Part shown: in pieces, positions 34,947 through 43,575 of the stretch | Position numbering within the stretch: the stretch's first letter is position 1 | Layout: each line of letters starts with the position of its first letter | Assembly: GCF_000219215.1 (NCBI RefSeq) | Contig: NC_015723.1 | Coordinates: 1,674,001 to 1,738,000, forward strand | Length of the DNA: 64,000 nucleotides | Source of the DNA: Cupriavidus necator N-1 | GTDB lineage: Bacteria > Pseudomonadota > Gammaproteobacteria > Burkholderiales > Burkholderiaceae | Reading direction: 5' to 3' | Program-made: the position numbers and the translations under genes | The notes under the pieces: model-generated | Seen by the model: only the letters and a program-made list of their open reading frames with translations | Database searches by the model: none | What the model was told of the DNA's origin: nothing

Positions 34947-35324
34947 TCAATACCGCATCTGCACATCGTCGACCTTGCCCGTGCGCGCGTTGTACAGGCA
35001 GGCATAGTGGAAGCTGATCGCCGACGAACTGTCGTCAGGCTCGAACACACCCTCCCCATTGACCGAGGTCTGCGCATTGGGACGCAGGTAGTACTGCTCG
35101 CGGTCGGCCATCAGCATCACGCTGCCGGGCTGCGGGTAGCGGCGCTTGAGGGCTTCCGCCACGGCCGGCTCGCAGGCCCTGGACGCGGCCCTGGATGCGG
35201 CTTGTGGATCGACGGTGATGCGGGTGGTGGCCGGGTGCACAGGGCGCGGTGCCATCTGCGGTGGCGTTTCGCAGGCGGCCAGCAGGCACACCAGCGGCAG
35301 GCACAGGCAAGAAGCTCGGATCAC
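34947..35324 (-). CDS. Small lipoprotein, unknown function
   Basis: Protein of 125 residues. It starts with GTG at 35324, preceded by AGGAGG, and has a lipobox (LPLVCLLAAC, Cys about 18). The mature part contains CEPAVAEALKRRYPQPGSVMLMADREQYYLRPN and ends SAISFHYACLYNARTGKVDDVQMRY, where the two cysteines may form a disulphide. The frame is open far upstream but that part runs antisense to the Nudix-MBL gene. I do not recognise the family. Confidence 0.65.
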   Translation of the reverse strand: MIRASCLCLPLVCLLAACETPPQMAPRPVHPATTRITVDPQAASRAASRACEPAVAEALKRRYPQPGSVMLMADREQYYLRPNAQTSVNGEGVFEPDDSSSAISFHYACLYNARTGKVDDVQMRY

Positions 35325-35549
35325 GCGGACCTCCTCCGAAGCAGGGCGCCGGCAACGGCATCCCAAAAAGTGAAGCGGAGCTATCAGGTTACTGCCTCCG
35401 GCCTGAAAAGCCAAAGCCGGCGCGCCCCGGCAGCCCGGGGCAACCCCCGGCGATAGCGAATCTTTGAACGCGGCTAAACTATGGCTCGCGGCAGCGCCCC
35501 CAGGTTCCGGCCAGGTGCGCGCCGCCAGCACAACCATGATGCCGACACA

Positions 35550-37247
35550 ATGACAACCACAGAGACAAGCGGCAACCGCACTGCCAACCCTGCCCCCCTG
35601 CTGCGCACCGCCGCCAGCCTGCTCGTCGTGCGCGATGCGCCGGCCGGCATGGAAGTGCTGCTGGTACGCCGCGTCGAACGCGCCAACGACCGCAGCAGCG
35701 GCGCCTATGTTTTCCCCGGCGGCACGCTCGACGCGCAGGACAAGGCCCTGCACGCGCATGCCCACGGCCTGGACGACGCCGTTGCCAGCGAACGCCTGGG
35801 CCTGCCGGCCAGCGGCCTGGACTTCTACCTGGCCGCCTTGCGCGAATGCTATGAAGAGGCCGGCCTGCTGTTTGCCTGCGACCGCGACGGGCGCCTGCAG
35901 TCGCCGCACCAGCTCGACGCCGCCCGGCAGGCGCTGCTGCGCGAGGCGGTGCAGCGCGGCGGCCCCGGCCTGGCCCACGCTTGCGAGCAACTGGGCCTGC
36001 GCCTGGCGGCCGACCGGCTCGCCTATCACAGCTACTGGCTGACGCCGCCCGGCCTGCCCAAGCGTTTCGATACGCGCTTCTTTGTCGCCATCGCCCCCGA
36101 AGGCCAGGTGGCCGTGCCCGACGGCACCGAGATCGTGGAGCACCGCTGGATCCGCCCCGGCGAGGCCGCCGATCCGGCCAGCGGCCTGGCGCTGATGCAC
36201 GTCACGCGCCGCACGCTGAGCTCGATCGCACAGTTTGAGAGCGCCGCGACCTGCTTCGCTTATTACTCGCAGTTGCGCGGCATTGCCTGCATCATGCCGA
36301 GGCTGGCCACCGGCGCGGCCGGCGTGCGCCCGGTGATGCCCAACGAGCCGTGCTACGCCGAGATCGGCCGCATCGATCCCGACGGCAACACGCACGGCCG
36401 TTATGAGCTGGCACCGGGCGTGCCGGTACGGCTGTCCGAGCGCGTCTGGCGCGTGACCGCCAACAACGGCAACGTGATGACGGGCCCGGGCACCAACACC
36501 TACCTGGTAGGCGGCGGCGCGCGCAATGAATGGGCCGTGATCGATCCGGGCCCGGACGATGCCGAGCACGTGCGCGCCATCCTTGCTGCCGCACCCGGTC
36601 CGATCCGCTGGATCCTCGCCACGCATACCCACCAGGACCACTCCCCCGCGGCCGCCGCGCTGCAGGCCGCCACCGGCGCCGCGGTGCTCGGGCGTGCTGC
36701 GCCAGCCGGCCAGTGGCAGGACGCCACCTTCGAACCACAGCGCGAACTCGACCACGGCGAGCGCCTTGCCATCACCGAGGACTGCACCCTGCGCGTGTGC
36801 CACACGCCGGGCCACGCCTCGAACCACCTCTGCTACCTGCTGGAAGAAGAAAAGACCCTCTTCACCGGCGACCACGTGATGCAGGGCTCGACCGTCGTCA
36901 TCGGCCCGCCCGATGGCGACATGCGCGCCTACCTAGACTCGCTCGCCGCGCTGCAGGACGAAGACCTCGACTGGCTGGCGCCGGGGCATGGCTTCCTGAT
37001 CGCGCGGCCGCAGGACGCCATCCGCGTCCTGGTCCGGCACCGGCTGCAGCGCGAGGCCAAGGTCGCTGCCGCGCTGCGCGAACTGGGTCCGGCACCGATC
37101 AGCGAGCTGGTCCTGCGCGTCTACGACGATGTGCCGCCGCGCATGCATCCGGTTGCGCAGCGCTCGCTGCTGGCGCACCTGCTCAAGCTGCGCGATGACG
37201 GCAAGGCGCAGGAAGCGGACGGCGTCTGGTCGGAAGCCACGGCGTAG
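35550..37247 (+). CDS. Nudix hydrolase fused to metallo-beta-lactamase fold protein
   Basis: Protein of 565 residues with three parts. Residues about 20-270 form a Nudix domain of the NUDT19/RP2 type (YVFPGGTLD, then the box remnant LRECYEEAGLLF). Residues about 310-500 form an MBL domain of the LACTB2/glyoxalase-like type with THTHQDHSPAAAAL, HTPGHASNHLCYL and LFTGDHVMQGS (metal ligands His/Asp). The end is a short winged-helix tail (LVRHRLQREAKVAAAL onward). Both enzymatic halves look intact. The fusion suggests sequential hydrolysis of a nucleotide- or CoA-linked thioester or RNA-like substrate; the real substrate is unknown. The ATG at 35550 is a choice; an in-frame ATG lies at 35481. Confidence 0.82.
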   Translation: MTTTETSGNRTANPAPLLRTAASLLVVRDAPAGMEVLLVRRVERANDRSSGAYVFPGGTLDAQDKALHAHAHGLDDAVASERLGLPASGLDFYLAALRECYEEAGLLFACDRDGRLQSPHQLDAARQALLREAVQRGGPGLAHACEQLGLRLAADRLAYHSYWLTPPGLPKRFDTRFFVAIAPEGQVAVPDGTEIVEHRWIRPGEAADPASGLALMHVTRRTLSSIAQFESAATCFAYYSQLRGIACIMPRLATGAAGVRPVMPNEPCYAEIGRIDPDGNTHGRYELAPGVPVRLSERVWRVTANNGNVMTGPGTNTYLVGGGARNEWAVIDPGPDDAEHVRAILAAAPGPIRWILATHTHQDHSPAAAALQAATGAAVLGRAAPAGQWQDATFEPQRELDHGERLAITEDCTLRVCHTPGHASNHLCYLLEEEKTLFTGDHVMQGSTVVIGPPDGDMRAYLDSLAALQDEDLDWLAPGHGFLIARPQDAIRVLVRHRLQREAKVAAALRELGPAPISELVLRVYDDVPPRMHPVAQRSLLAHLLKLRDDGKAQEADGVWSEATA

Positions 37248-37293
37248 CACTGGCGCGGGCATCGGGGCCAGTTGAAGTTTTTTGGCGGGGGGC

Positions 37294-37321
37294 TTGCGCA
37301 AACCAGAAATTGCGCTACAAT
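37294..37321 (+). promoter_or_regulatory. Promoter of tRNA-Arg
   Basis: TTGCGC (37294-37299) and TACAAT (37316-37321) are 16 bp apart and end 14 bp before the mature tRNA 5' end, a normal layout for a stable-RNA promoter. Confidence 0.65.
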
Positions 37322-37335
37322 GGCGCCTCTCGTGT

Positions 37336-37412
37336 GCGGCTGTAGCTCAGTTGGATAGAGTACTTGGCTACGAACCAAGGGGTCGTGGGTTCGAATCCTG
37401 CCAGCCGCGCCA
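37336..37412 (+). tRNA. tRNA-Arg(ACG)
   Basis: 77-nt cloverleaf. Acceptor GCGGCTG pairs with CAGCCGC, the D-arm is GCTC..., the anticodon stem CTTGG/CCAAG encloses CTACGAA with anticodon ACG, and the T-arm has GTTCGAAT. CCA is encoded at 37410-37412. The A34 would be edited to inosine to read CGU, CGC and CGA. Confidence 0.97.
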
Positions 37413-37425
37413 CCTATGCAGAAAG

Positions 37426-37458
37426 AAAAAGGGCTTCCGTTTCCGGAAGCCCTTTTTT
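37426..37458 (+). terminator. Rho-independent terminator after tRNA-Arg
   Basis: GGGCTTCCG / CGGAAGCCC stem with a TTTC loop, flanked by A5 and followed by TTTTTT. It starts 14 bp after the tRNA and could also stop the convergent barrel-protein gene. Confidence 0.9.
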
Positions 37459-37502
37459 CATTGCGGCGCTCGCATTTGGCGCCGCCCTCCCTGTTACCAC
37501 CC

Positions 37503-38318
37503 CTACCACCGATAGCGCGCCCCGACCGTTCCGCCCGGGTTGCGCCCTGCCCTCACCTTGAACCATAGCTTCATGCCGGTCGACGTGTTGCCATGCGCGC
37601 CGATGTTGAAGGAGAACAGCCCGCGCAGCAGGTCGGCATCGATCTTGGTGCCGTTGATGTTGATGACCTGCTTGCGGCTGTCCTGCCACCAGTCTGCCTC
37701 GACGAAGGGATAGATGCCGGCCAGCCGCGTCGGCTGCGCGCCGTACAGGCGCACGCCGATACCGGCGGCGCTGGCATCGCCGGGCATGGCTTCCATCGGC
37801 ATGCCGGAGACGGGAGACGTGCCAGGCTGGTAGGCCAGCTGCAAGCGCGGCTGGATGGTCAGCCCGCCTGCGCGCGGCACCACGGCATCGACCGCCAGCG
37901 CCATGGTGCGCATGCGGCTGTCGGTAAAACCGCCTGCGGTGGTGATGTCGTCCAGGTGCAGCGACACCCGGCGCGGGCGCTCCATGGCGGCGGTTTCACG
38001 GTCCACCGCGGCAAGACCGGGAGCATCGTCATCGGGCCCGGCGCCGGTGGCAAGCGTTAACGCGGATGGGGACGACGGCGACAGCGCGGCATACTCGACG
38101 GTGACGGGCTCGGCGGGCGTGGCGGACCAGGCAGGAGAAGCGGTGTCGGCAACCAGCAGATCAGGCACGTCGGCCATGACGGCCTGCCCGGGTTGCGTCT
38201 GCAGCGGCTGGTCCCAGCCGGAGACGCCATGGTTTTCCGGAACGGCGTCCTCTGCATGGGCCAGTGCACACATCAGCATGGCCAGGATGACGCTGTACTG
38301 CAGGTGATGCAGGACCAT
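37503..38318 (-). CDS. Predicted outer-membrane beta-barrel / autotransporter-like protein
   Basis: Protein of 271 residues. The signal peptide is MVLHHLQYSVILAMLMCALAHAED. The middle is a Pro/Ala/Ser-rich disordered stretch to about residue 110. The C-terminal 150 residues show alternating polar/hydrophobic strands (TIQPRLQLAYQPG, GIYPFVEADWWQDS, GMKLWFKVRAGRNPGG) and end GARYRW with a terminal aromatic, the mark of a BAM-targeted barrel. The start is uncertain: ATG at 38318 gives a perfect signal peptide but lacks a ribosome-binding site, while ATG at 38396 has AAGGTGG before it. The barrel is small, like the last strands of autotransporters. Function unknown. Confidence 0.6.
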   Translation of the reverse strand: MVLHHLQYSVILAMLMCALAHAEDAVPENHGVSGWDQPLQTQPGQAVMADVPDLLVADTASPAWSATPAEPVTVEYAALSPSSPSALTLATGAGPDDDAPGLAAVDRETAAMERPRRVSLHLDDITTAGGFTDSRMRTMALAVDAVVPRAGGLTIQPRLQLAYQPGTSPVSGMPMEAMPGDASAAGIGVRLYGAQPTRLAGIYPFVEADWWQDSRKQVININGTKIDADLLRGLFSFNIGAHGNTSTGMKLWFKVRAGRNPGGTVGARYRW

Positions 38319-38613
38319 GCCGGGGTGCGCAGCACGTGCGTGCCACCCGGGGCAAGTCCCCGCCTCCCTTTCTCTCGATGACAAGACCGTAGTCATGGCA
38401 ACCACCTTCGGACGTTATATGTGCCTGCCCGATGAGTTTGAGCATAGGTCAAATGCCCTGCCAGCGTTAGCCGGGAGTGTTCGGCCGCGCGCGCCCCGCG
38501 CGACGCTGTCGGCCAGCAAATTTGGCCTGGCCGCTGCGCCTTTTCGTCAATAATGGCGGTCATGACAAATCTTGCAGACATAGCCCGGCATGCTGCCGCC
38601 GGGAGCAAACCTT

Positions 38614-40419
38614 ATGGCCTTGTGGCGACGTGCGCGCCGGCGTGAGTCCGAGCCCGGGGGCATGGCGCCGCCAGCCGGGCGCAGCCGCAGCCTGAAGCGC
38701 AAGCTGGCGATCGCCACGGCGGTCGGCGGGCTCTGCACCCTGGTGCTCGCCGCGCTGGTGATGGCCCGCTCGTATGGCGACTTCACCTCGGCCCGGCAGA
38801 ACCTGTACGACATCTCGGCGTACCGCGAGTTGCTGGACGCCGCCAACGTGCTGTCCGCTGAACGCGGACCGGCCAACAGCGTGCTGGGAGAGCCACCCTC
38901 GCCCCACACCGCCGCGCGCGAACGCCTGCAAACCTTCCGCGCCCGCAGCGACGCCGCGCTGGCGCGCTTGGCCGCGCCGCCGCCGGCACCCTTCGGCCTG
39001 CACCACCACCACCTGCCGCCGCTGATGGTCGAGCGCGTGCGCGAACGCCTGGCGCGGGCGCGGGCCGAGATCGACGATCTCGCCGGGCGCCCGCGCCAGG
39101 ACCGTGACATGGACGAGATCCGACACGCCATCGAAAGCATGTTCGAGGTCGTGGACGCGCTGCAGCCGGCCCTCGCCTGGCAGGTGCGCGAGCTCTCCGC
39201 CTGCGACGACGGCCTGGCGGCGCCGGCCCTGACAGGCAGGATGCTGGGCGACCTGCGCGAGTATGGCGGGCGCATCGCCTCGCAAATCATGGCGCCCGTG
39301 GCGGCGCGCCAGCCGATGCCGGTGCAGAGCCTGGTGGATGCCACGCGCTCGCGCGGCCGGCTGCTTGAGCTATGGCAGCTGGCAGGGCCGGCGTACAACA
39401 TGTTCGGCGCCGTGCCCGCGCTGGAGCAGGCATACGCCGACGCCAGCCACCAGTTCTTCGGCCAGGGCCTGGCCATGATCGACAGCCTGGTTGCGCAGGG
39501 CCGCGTGTCGGGCCATTACTCGATGACGCCGACGGAGCTGACCAACCGCTATGTGCGCACGCTGGAGCCGCTGGAGCGGCTGCGCAGCGTATTCCTGGAT
39601 GAGGTGGTCGCGCATTTCACCGCAACGCGCGCACAGGCGCTGCGCGAGCTGACGGCCGCGTGCGGCACGTCGGCGCTGATCCTTGCCGTGCTGGGATACG
39701 TGCTGGTGTTCACGCAGCGCTCGGTGTTCCTGCCGCTGCTGCAAGCCGGCGACGAAGTGATCGGCCTGGCCGAGGCGCGCGGCCACCCGCACTACGCTGC
39801 GCCAGCGGCGTCCACCAGGCCCGCGGCGGAGATGCGGCGCCTGTTCGATGCCATCGAGATCCTGCGCCGCAAGCTGCGCGAGCGCGCCTCGCTGACCGCG
39901 CAACTGGAACACCAGGCGCGCACCGACAGCCTGACCGGGCTGCTGAACCGGCGCGCGCTGGAGCTGGTGGCCGCGCAGTACGCGGCACACGACAGCGCCA
40001 GCCTGGTGCTGATCGACGTGGACCGCTTCAAGCAGATCAACGACCGCCACGGCCATGCCGCCGGCGACCAAGTGCTGCGCGACCTCGCTGCGATGATGCG
40101 CGCGCTGGTGCCGCCCGAAGGCGTGCTGGCACGCTTCGGCGGTGAGGAGTTCGCGCTGCTGCTGCCGCACGGCAGGCCGGGCGAGGCCGCCGCGCTGGCC
40201 GAGACCCTGCGCGCGGAAGTCGCATCCCGCCCGGTCTACCTGTCCAGCACCACCCAGCTGCGCGTCACCGCCAGCTTCGGCGTGGCCATCGGACGCGGCG
40301 GCGAGCGCCACTGGCAGCGGCTATTCGGCGCGGCCGACGCTGCCATGTACCGCGCCAAGGCCGAAGGGCGCAACTGCGTTCGCGAGGCACAGCGCGAGGA
40401 AGGGGTAGCAACCGGCTGA
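38614..40419 (+). CDS. Membrane-bound diguanylate cyclase (GGDEF)
   Basis: Protein of 601 residues that should make cyclic di-GMP. A first membrane helix (LAIATAVGGLCTLVLAALVMA) and a second (TSALILAVLGYVLVF, about residue 355) bracket a large periplasmic sensor region of about 310 residues with no recognised domain. A short linker leads to the GGDEF domain: TDSLTGLLNRRAL, LIDVDRFKQINDRHGHAAGDQVL and the active-site loop RFGGEEFALLLP at about residue 508. The RxxD inhibitory site normally five residues before the loop is absent (EGVLARF), so product inhibition may be lost. ATG at 38614 has GGGAG eight bases upstream. Confidence 0.9.
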   Translation: MALWRRARRRESEPGGMAPPAGRSRSLKRKLAIATAVGGLCTLVLAALVMARSYGDFTSARQNLYDISAYRELLDAANVLSAERGPANSVLGEPPSPHTAARERLQTFRARSDAALARLAAPPPAPFGLHHHHLPPLMVERVRERLARARAEIDDLAGRPRQDRDMDEIRHAIESMFEVVDALQPALAWQVRELSACDDGLAAPALTGRMLGDLREYGGRIASQIMAPVAARQPMPVQSLVDATRSRGRLLELWQLAGPAYNMFGAVPALEQAYADASHQFFGQGLAMIDSLVAQGRVSGHYSMTPTELTNRYVRTLEPLERLRSVFLDEVVAHFTATRAQALRELTAACGTSALILAVLGYVLVFTQRSVFLPLLQAGDEVIGLAEARGHPHYAAPAASTRPAAEMRRLFDAIEILRRKLRERASLTAQLEHQARTDSLTGLLNRRALELVAAQYAAHDSASLVLIDVDRFKQINDRHGHAAGDQVLRDLAAMMRALVPPEGVLARFGGEEFALLLPHGRPGEAAALAETLRAEVASRPVYLSSTTQLRVTASFGVAIGRGGERHWQRLFGAADAAMYRAKAEGRNCVREAQREEGVATG

Positions 40420-40462
40420 ACCAGGCCGACCCCGGAACCAGCACGGAAACGATGGACGAAAA

Positions 40463-40484
40463 AAACCCGCATCGCTGCGGGTTT
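40463..40484. terminator. Terminator after the diguanylate cyclase
   Basis: AAACCCGCA / TGCGGGTTT stem with a TCGC loop, with A-rich left and T-rich right flanks, 43 bp after the cyclase stop. It can work on both strands. Confidence 0.8.
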
Positions 40485-40545
40485 CTTCCAGATATCCGAG
40501 GCCGGTGCCCGGCAAGGACTCGGTCACCTACGCCGGCTGAAACGA

Positions 40546-40571
40546 AGAAAGGCTCGCTTGCGCGAGCCTTT
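40546..40571 (-). terminator. Terminator after tRNA-Leu
   Basis: Perfect 11-bp stem AGAAAGGCTCG / CGAGCCTTTCT with a 4-base loop. On the minus strand it begins 7 bp after the tRNA CCA end and is followed by a T-rich run. Confidence 0.8.
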
Positions 40572-40577
40572 CTAAAT

Positions 40578-40666
40578 ATTGGTGCCCAGAAGAGGACTCG
40601 AACCTCCACAGTGTTGCCACCGCTAGGACCTGAACCTAGTGCGTCTACCAATTCCGCCATCTGGGC
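40578..40666 (-). tRNA. tRNA-Leu(CAG)
   Basis: 89-nt class II tRNA on the minus strand. Acceptor GCCCAGA pairs with TCTGGGC, the anticodon stem CTAGG/CCTAG encloses TTCAGGT with anticodon CAG, a long variable arm follows, then GGTTCGAGTCC in the T-arm. CCA is encoded at 40580-40578. Confidence 0.96.
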
Positions 40667-40705
40667 TTCGTTTCGCTGCATTGCTGCCGCGATGCGAAGA
40701 AAGAA

Positions 40706-40734
40706 ATTATGCCGAGCCCGACAGGGACTGTCAA
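40706..40734 (-). promoter_or_regulatory. Strong sigma-70 promoter of tRNA-Leu
   Basis: On the minus strand a perfect TTGACA (40734-40729) is 17 bp from CATAAT (40711-40706), ending 39 bp before the mature tRNA. It lies right behind the codA-like gene, so the tRNA has its own promoter. Confidence 0.85.
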
Positions 40735-40761
40735 CACCTTGGCGCAAAAAATTTGTGCTCC

Positions 40762-42048
40762 CTATTGCCCGCCGCCGTGCCGCAGGAAGTCCACCTGCGC
40801 CGGCCGGCCAGGCAGGTCCAGCGCGGCCATCGCCGGGGGCGTGCTGGCGATGGACTTGCCGGCACGCAGTACCCGCAGGCGCGTGGCGCGCAGGCGGATC
40901 GCCTCCACCGGGTCGCGCGCCTGCAGCAGCACCAGGTCGGCGCGGCAGCCAGGCGCCACGCCGTAGGCGTCCAGCCCCAGGATCTGCGCGGGCGTGGCGG
41001 TCACCGCGGCAAAGCAGGCGCGCATGGCCTCCTGCCCGGTCATCTGCGCAACGTGCAGCCCCATGTGCGCCACTTCCAGCATGTCGCCGGAGCCGAGGCT
41101 GTACCACGGATCCATCACGCAATCGTGGCCGAACGCCACCCGCACGCCGGCCTCCAGCAACTCCGGCACGCGCGTCATGCCGCGGCGCCGCGGATAGGTA
41201 TCGTGCCGCCCCTGCAGCGTGATGTTGATCAGCGGATTGGCGATCGCCGCCACGCCGGCCTCGCGCATCAGCGGGATCAGCTTGGACACGTAGTAGTTGT
41301 CCATGGAATGCATCGAAGTCAGGTGCGAGCCCGCCACCCTGCCCTGCAGGCCGAGCCGGACGGACTCGCTGGCCAGCGTCTCGATATGGCGCGACAGCGG
41401 GTCGTCGCTCTCGTCGCAATGCATGTCGACGCGCAGGCCGCGGTCCGCCGCCAGTTCGCACAGCAGCCGGACCGATTCGGCGCCCTGCGCCATGGTGCGC
41501 TCGAAATGCGGGATGCCGCCGACCACGTCGACGCCCATGTCCAGCGCGCGCTTCAGGTTGTCCAGCGCGCCGGGCGCGCGCAGCACCCCGTCCTGCGGGA
41601 ACGCCACCAGCTGCAGGTCCAGGTAAGGACGCACGCGCTCGCGCACGTGCAGCAGCGCCTCCACCGCCAGCAGCCGCGGATCACACACGTCCACATGCGA
41701 GCGGATCGCCAGCAGCCCGCGCGCCACCGCCCAGTCGCAATAGGCCAGTGCGCGCTCGACCAGCGCTTCCTGCGTCAGCATCGGCTTGAGCTCGCCCCAC
41801 AGCGCAATGCCTTCGAGCAGCGTGCCCGACTGGTTCACGCGCGGCAGACCGTACGACAGCGTGGCGTCCATATGGAAGTGCGCATCGACGAACGGCGGCG
41901 TCACCAACTGGCCGGCCGCATCGATCTCCTCGGCGGCGCGTGCAGCCAGTGCCGGCTCAACCGCGGCGATGCGGCCTGCGGCAATGCCGATATCGATGTC
42001 GGTGCGCCCGTCGGGCAGGTTGCAATGCCGCAGGATCAGGTCGAGCAT
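40762..42048 (-). CDS. codA: Cytosine deaminase-like amidohydrolase
   Basis: Metal-dependent amidohydrolase of 428 residues resembling CodA, which turns cytosine into uracil. Metal and catalytic motifs are DAHFHMDATL (HxH), the Glu/His of DMHCDESDDP, SHLTSMHSM, and the Asp in GHDCVMDPWYSLG. It is the last gene of the uracil-catabolic operon after the TetR gene (76-bp gap), so feeding cytosine-derived uracil into the URC route is the natural role. Other deaminases of this family act on isoguanine or related bases, so substrate is inferred. Length is normal. Confidence 0.82.
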   Translation of the reverse strand: MLDLILRHCNLPDGRTDIDIGIAAGRIAAVEPALAARAAEEIDAAGQLVTPPFVDAHFHMDATLSYGLPRVNQSGTLLEGIALWGELKPMLTQEALVERALAYCDWAVARGLLAIRSHVDVCDPRLLAVEALLHVRERVRPYLDLQLVAFPQDGVLRAPGALDNLKRALDMGVDVVGGIPHFERTMAQGAESVRLLCELAADRGLRVDMHCDESDDPLSRHIETLASESVRLGLQGRVAGSHLTSMHSMDNYYVSKLIPLMREAGVAAIANPLINITLQGRHDTYPRRRGMTRVPELLEAGVRVAFGHDCVMDPWYSLGSGDMLEVAHMGLHVAQMTGQEAMRACFAAVTATPAQILGLDAYGVAPGCRADLVLLQARDPVEAIRLRATRLRVLRAGKSIASTPPAMAALDLPGRPAQVDFLRHGGGQ

Positions 42049-42124
42049 GGGGGTCTCTCAGGCAGCAGGCACGGCGATGTTCTCACGGCGCCGGCTCGGG
42101 CGCCACGGTGGGCGGGTCCAGGCG

Positions 42125-42817
42125 TCATACGCGCCGGTCGGGCGCCGCAGGCTCGGGCTCGAGTCCGCAGCCGCGCAGCAGCAGCGCCACCAGGTGCTCG
42201 GTGGCCTGCGCATAGTCCTGCTGCTTCAGCTGGCTGACGCCGAGCACCGCGCATACCTGCGACTCGAAATCCGCATAGGTCTGCGTGGCCGCCCAGATCG
42301 TGAAGAACAGGTGCTGCGGGTCGACCGGCGCCATCTGGCCGCGGTCGATCCACTGCTGCACCACCGCCGCCTTGCGCGACACCAGCTCGCGCAGCACCTG
42401 CCGCAGGACCTCGCCGATCTCATGCGCGCCGTGCAGCAGTTCATTGGCAAATACGCGCGATGCATCCGGATGACTGGCCGACAGCCGCATCTTGGCGCGG
42501 ATGTATTGTTCCAGCGCCACCTGAGGCGGCAGCTCGGCGCGGATGATATCGGTCTCCGACAGCCACAGCTGCAGCGTATGCGCCAGCACGGCGCGGTACA
42601 GCGCCTGCTTAGTGCGGAAGTAGTAATGCAGGTTGGACTTTGGCACGCCGGCGCGCATTGCGATCTCGGCCATGGTGGCGCCGGCAAAGCCCGCGCGCGC
42701 GAAGACATGCTCGGCCGCGTGCAGGATCATGGCCTGGTTCTCCTGCCGGATGCGCCCGCCCGGGGCATCGCACGCGGGTAGCGGGCGCCGCGCCGTGGCG
42801 CTGGCGGGCGCGTCCAT
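42125..42817 (-). CDS. TetR-family regulator, RutR-like
   Basis: Protein of 230 residues with an N-terminal helix-turn-helix (GFAGATMAEIAMRAGVPKSNLHYYFRTKQALYRAVL) and a C-terminal domain in the style of E. coli RutR (ELPPQVALEQYIRAKMRLSASHPDASRVFANELLHGA and FTIWAATQTYADFE). RutR senses uracil or thymine. Its start overlaps the upp stop by one base (TGATG), so it is inside the operon it controls. A palindrome matching the RutR consensus lies at 46159-46174 in front of the operon. This gives strong context for pyrimidine-responsive repression. Confidence 0.87.
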   Translation of the reverse strand: MDAPASATARRPLPACDAPGGRIRQENQAMILHAAEHVFARAGFAGATMAEIAMRAGVPKSNLHYYFRTKQALYRAVLAHTLQLWLSETDIIRAELPPQVALEQYIRAKMRLSASHPDASRVFANELLHGAHEIGEVLRQVLRELVSRKAAVVQQWIDRGQMAPVDPQHLFFTIWAATQTYADFESQVCAVLGVSQLKQQDYAQATEHLVALLLRGCGLEPEPAAPDRRV

Positions 42818-43503
42818 CAGCGCGTGCCGTAGAGGCGGTCGCCGGCGTCGCCCAGCCCGGGCACGATATACCCGTGCTCGTTGAGCGTGTCGTCGATGGC
42901 CGCGGTGACGATGCCGACCTCAGGGTGCGCTGCACGCAGCGCGCGCAGCCCGGGGCGCGAGGCGATCAGGCACACGTACTTCATGGTGGTGACGCCGGCC
43001 TCTTTCAGGCGGTTCAGCGCGGCGATGGCCGAGTTGCCGGTGGCTAGCATCGGGTCCACCACGATCACCATGCGCTCCTGGATGTCTTCCGGCATCTTGA
43101 AGTAGTACTCGATCGGCTCCAGCGTCTCGGGGTCGCGGTACAGGCCGATATGCCCGACGCGCGCCGCCGGCAGCAGTTCCAGCATGCCGTCGATAAAGCC
43201 GTTGCCCGCGCGCAGGATCGACACCAGGCACAGCTTCTTGCCGGACAGCACCCGCGACTGCATCGGCGCGATCGGCGTGCGGATGGCGACGGTCTCCATG
43301 GCCAGGTCGCGCGTGGCTTCGTAGGTCAGCAACTGGCTGATTTCGCGCACCAGCCGGCGGAAGTTGTCGGTGGTGGTCTCCTCGCTGCGCACCAGGGTGA
43401 CCTTGTGCTGCACCAGCGGGTGGTCGACGACCAGCACGCCGGGCAGGCCGGCAGCATCGGCATCGAGTGGGTCAACAGCGGGAACAGCGGACATGTCGTT
43501 CAT
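42817..43503 (-). CDS. upp: Uracil phosphoribosyltransferase Upp (URC6 role)
   Basis: Enzyme of 228 residues that joins uracil to PRPP giving UMP. The PRPP loop is [15 protein letters not shown] and the uracil-binding end is [15 protein letters not shown]. It starts at 43503 with AGGAG upstream. In the URC pathway of yeasts, Urc6 is a uracil phosphoribosyltransferase and acts with Urc1 and Urc4; this operon has the same three activities in order. It may therefore be catabolic rather than a salvage enzyme. The N-terminal 20 residues are longer than in E. coli Upp. Confidence 0.93.
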   Translation of the reverse strand: MNDMSAVPAVDPLDADAAGLPGVLVVDHPLVQHKVTLVRSEETTTDNFRRLVREISQLLTYEATRDLAMETVAIRTPIAPMQSRVLSGKKLCLVSILRAGNGFIDGMLELLPAARVGHIGLYRDPETLEPIEYYFKMPEDIQERMVIVVDPMLATGNSAIAALNRLKEAGVTTMKYVCLIASRPGLRALRAAHPEVGIVTAAIDDTLNEHGYIVPGLGDAGDRLYGTR

Positions 43504-43575
43504 GGTGACGCTCCTGATGCCACGTTTCACATGCAATGCCTGCCAGCAACGTCGGCCGCCTGGCGGCCGACGTGC

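Noticed and set aside
35325..36875. Upstream extension of the small lipoprotein frame
   Set aside because: Antisense to the Nudix-MBL gene; the GTG at 35324 has a strong ribosome-binding site and a lipobox.
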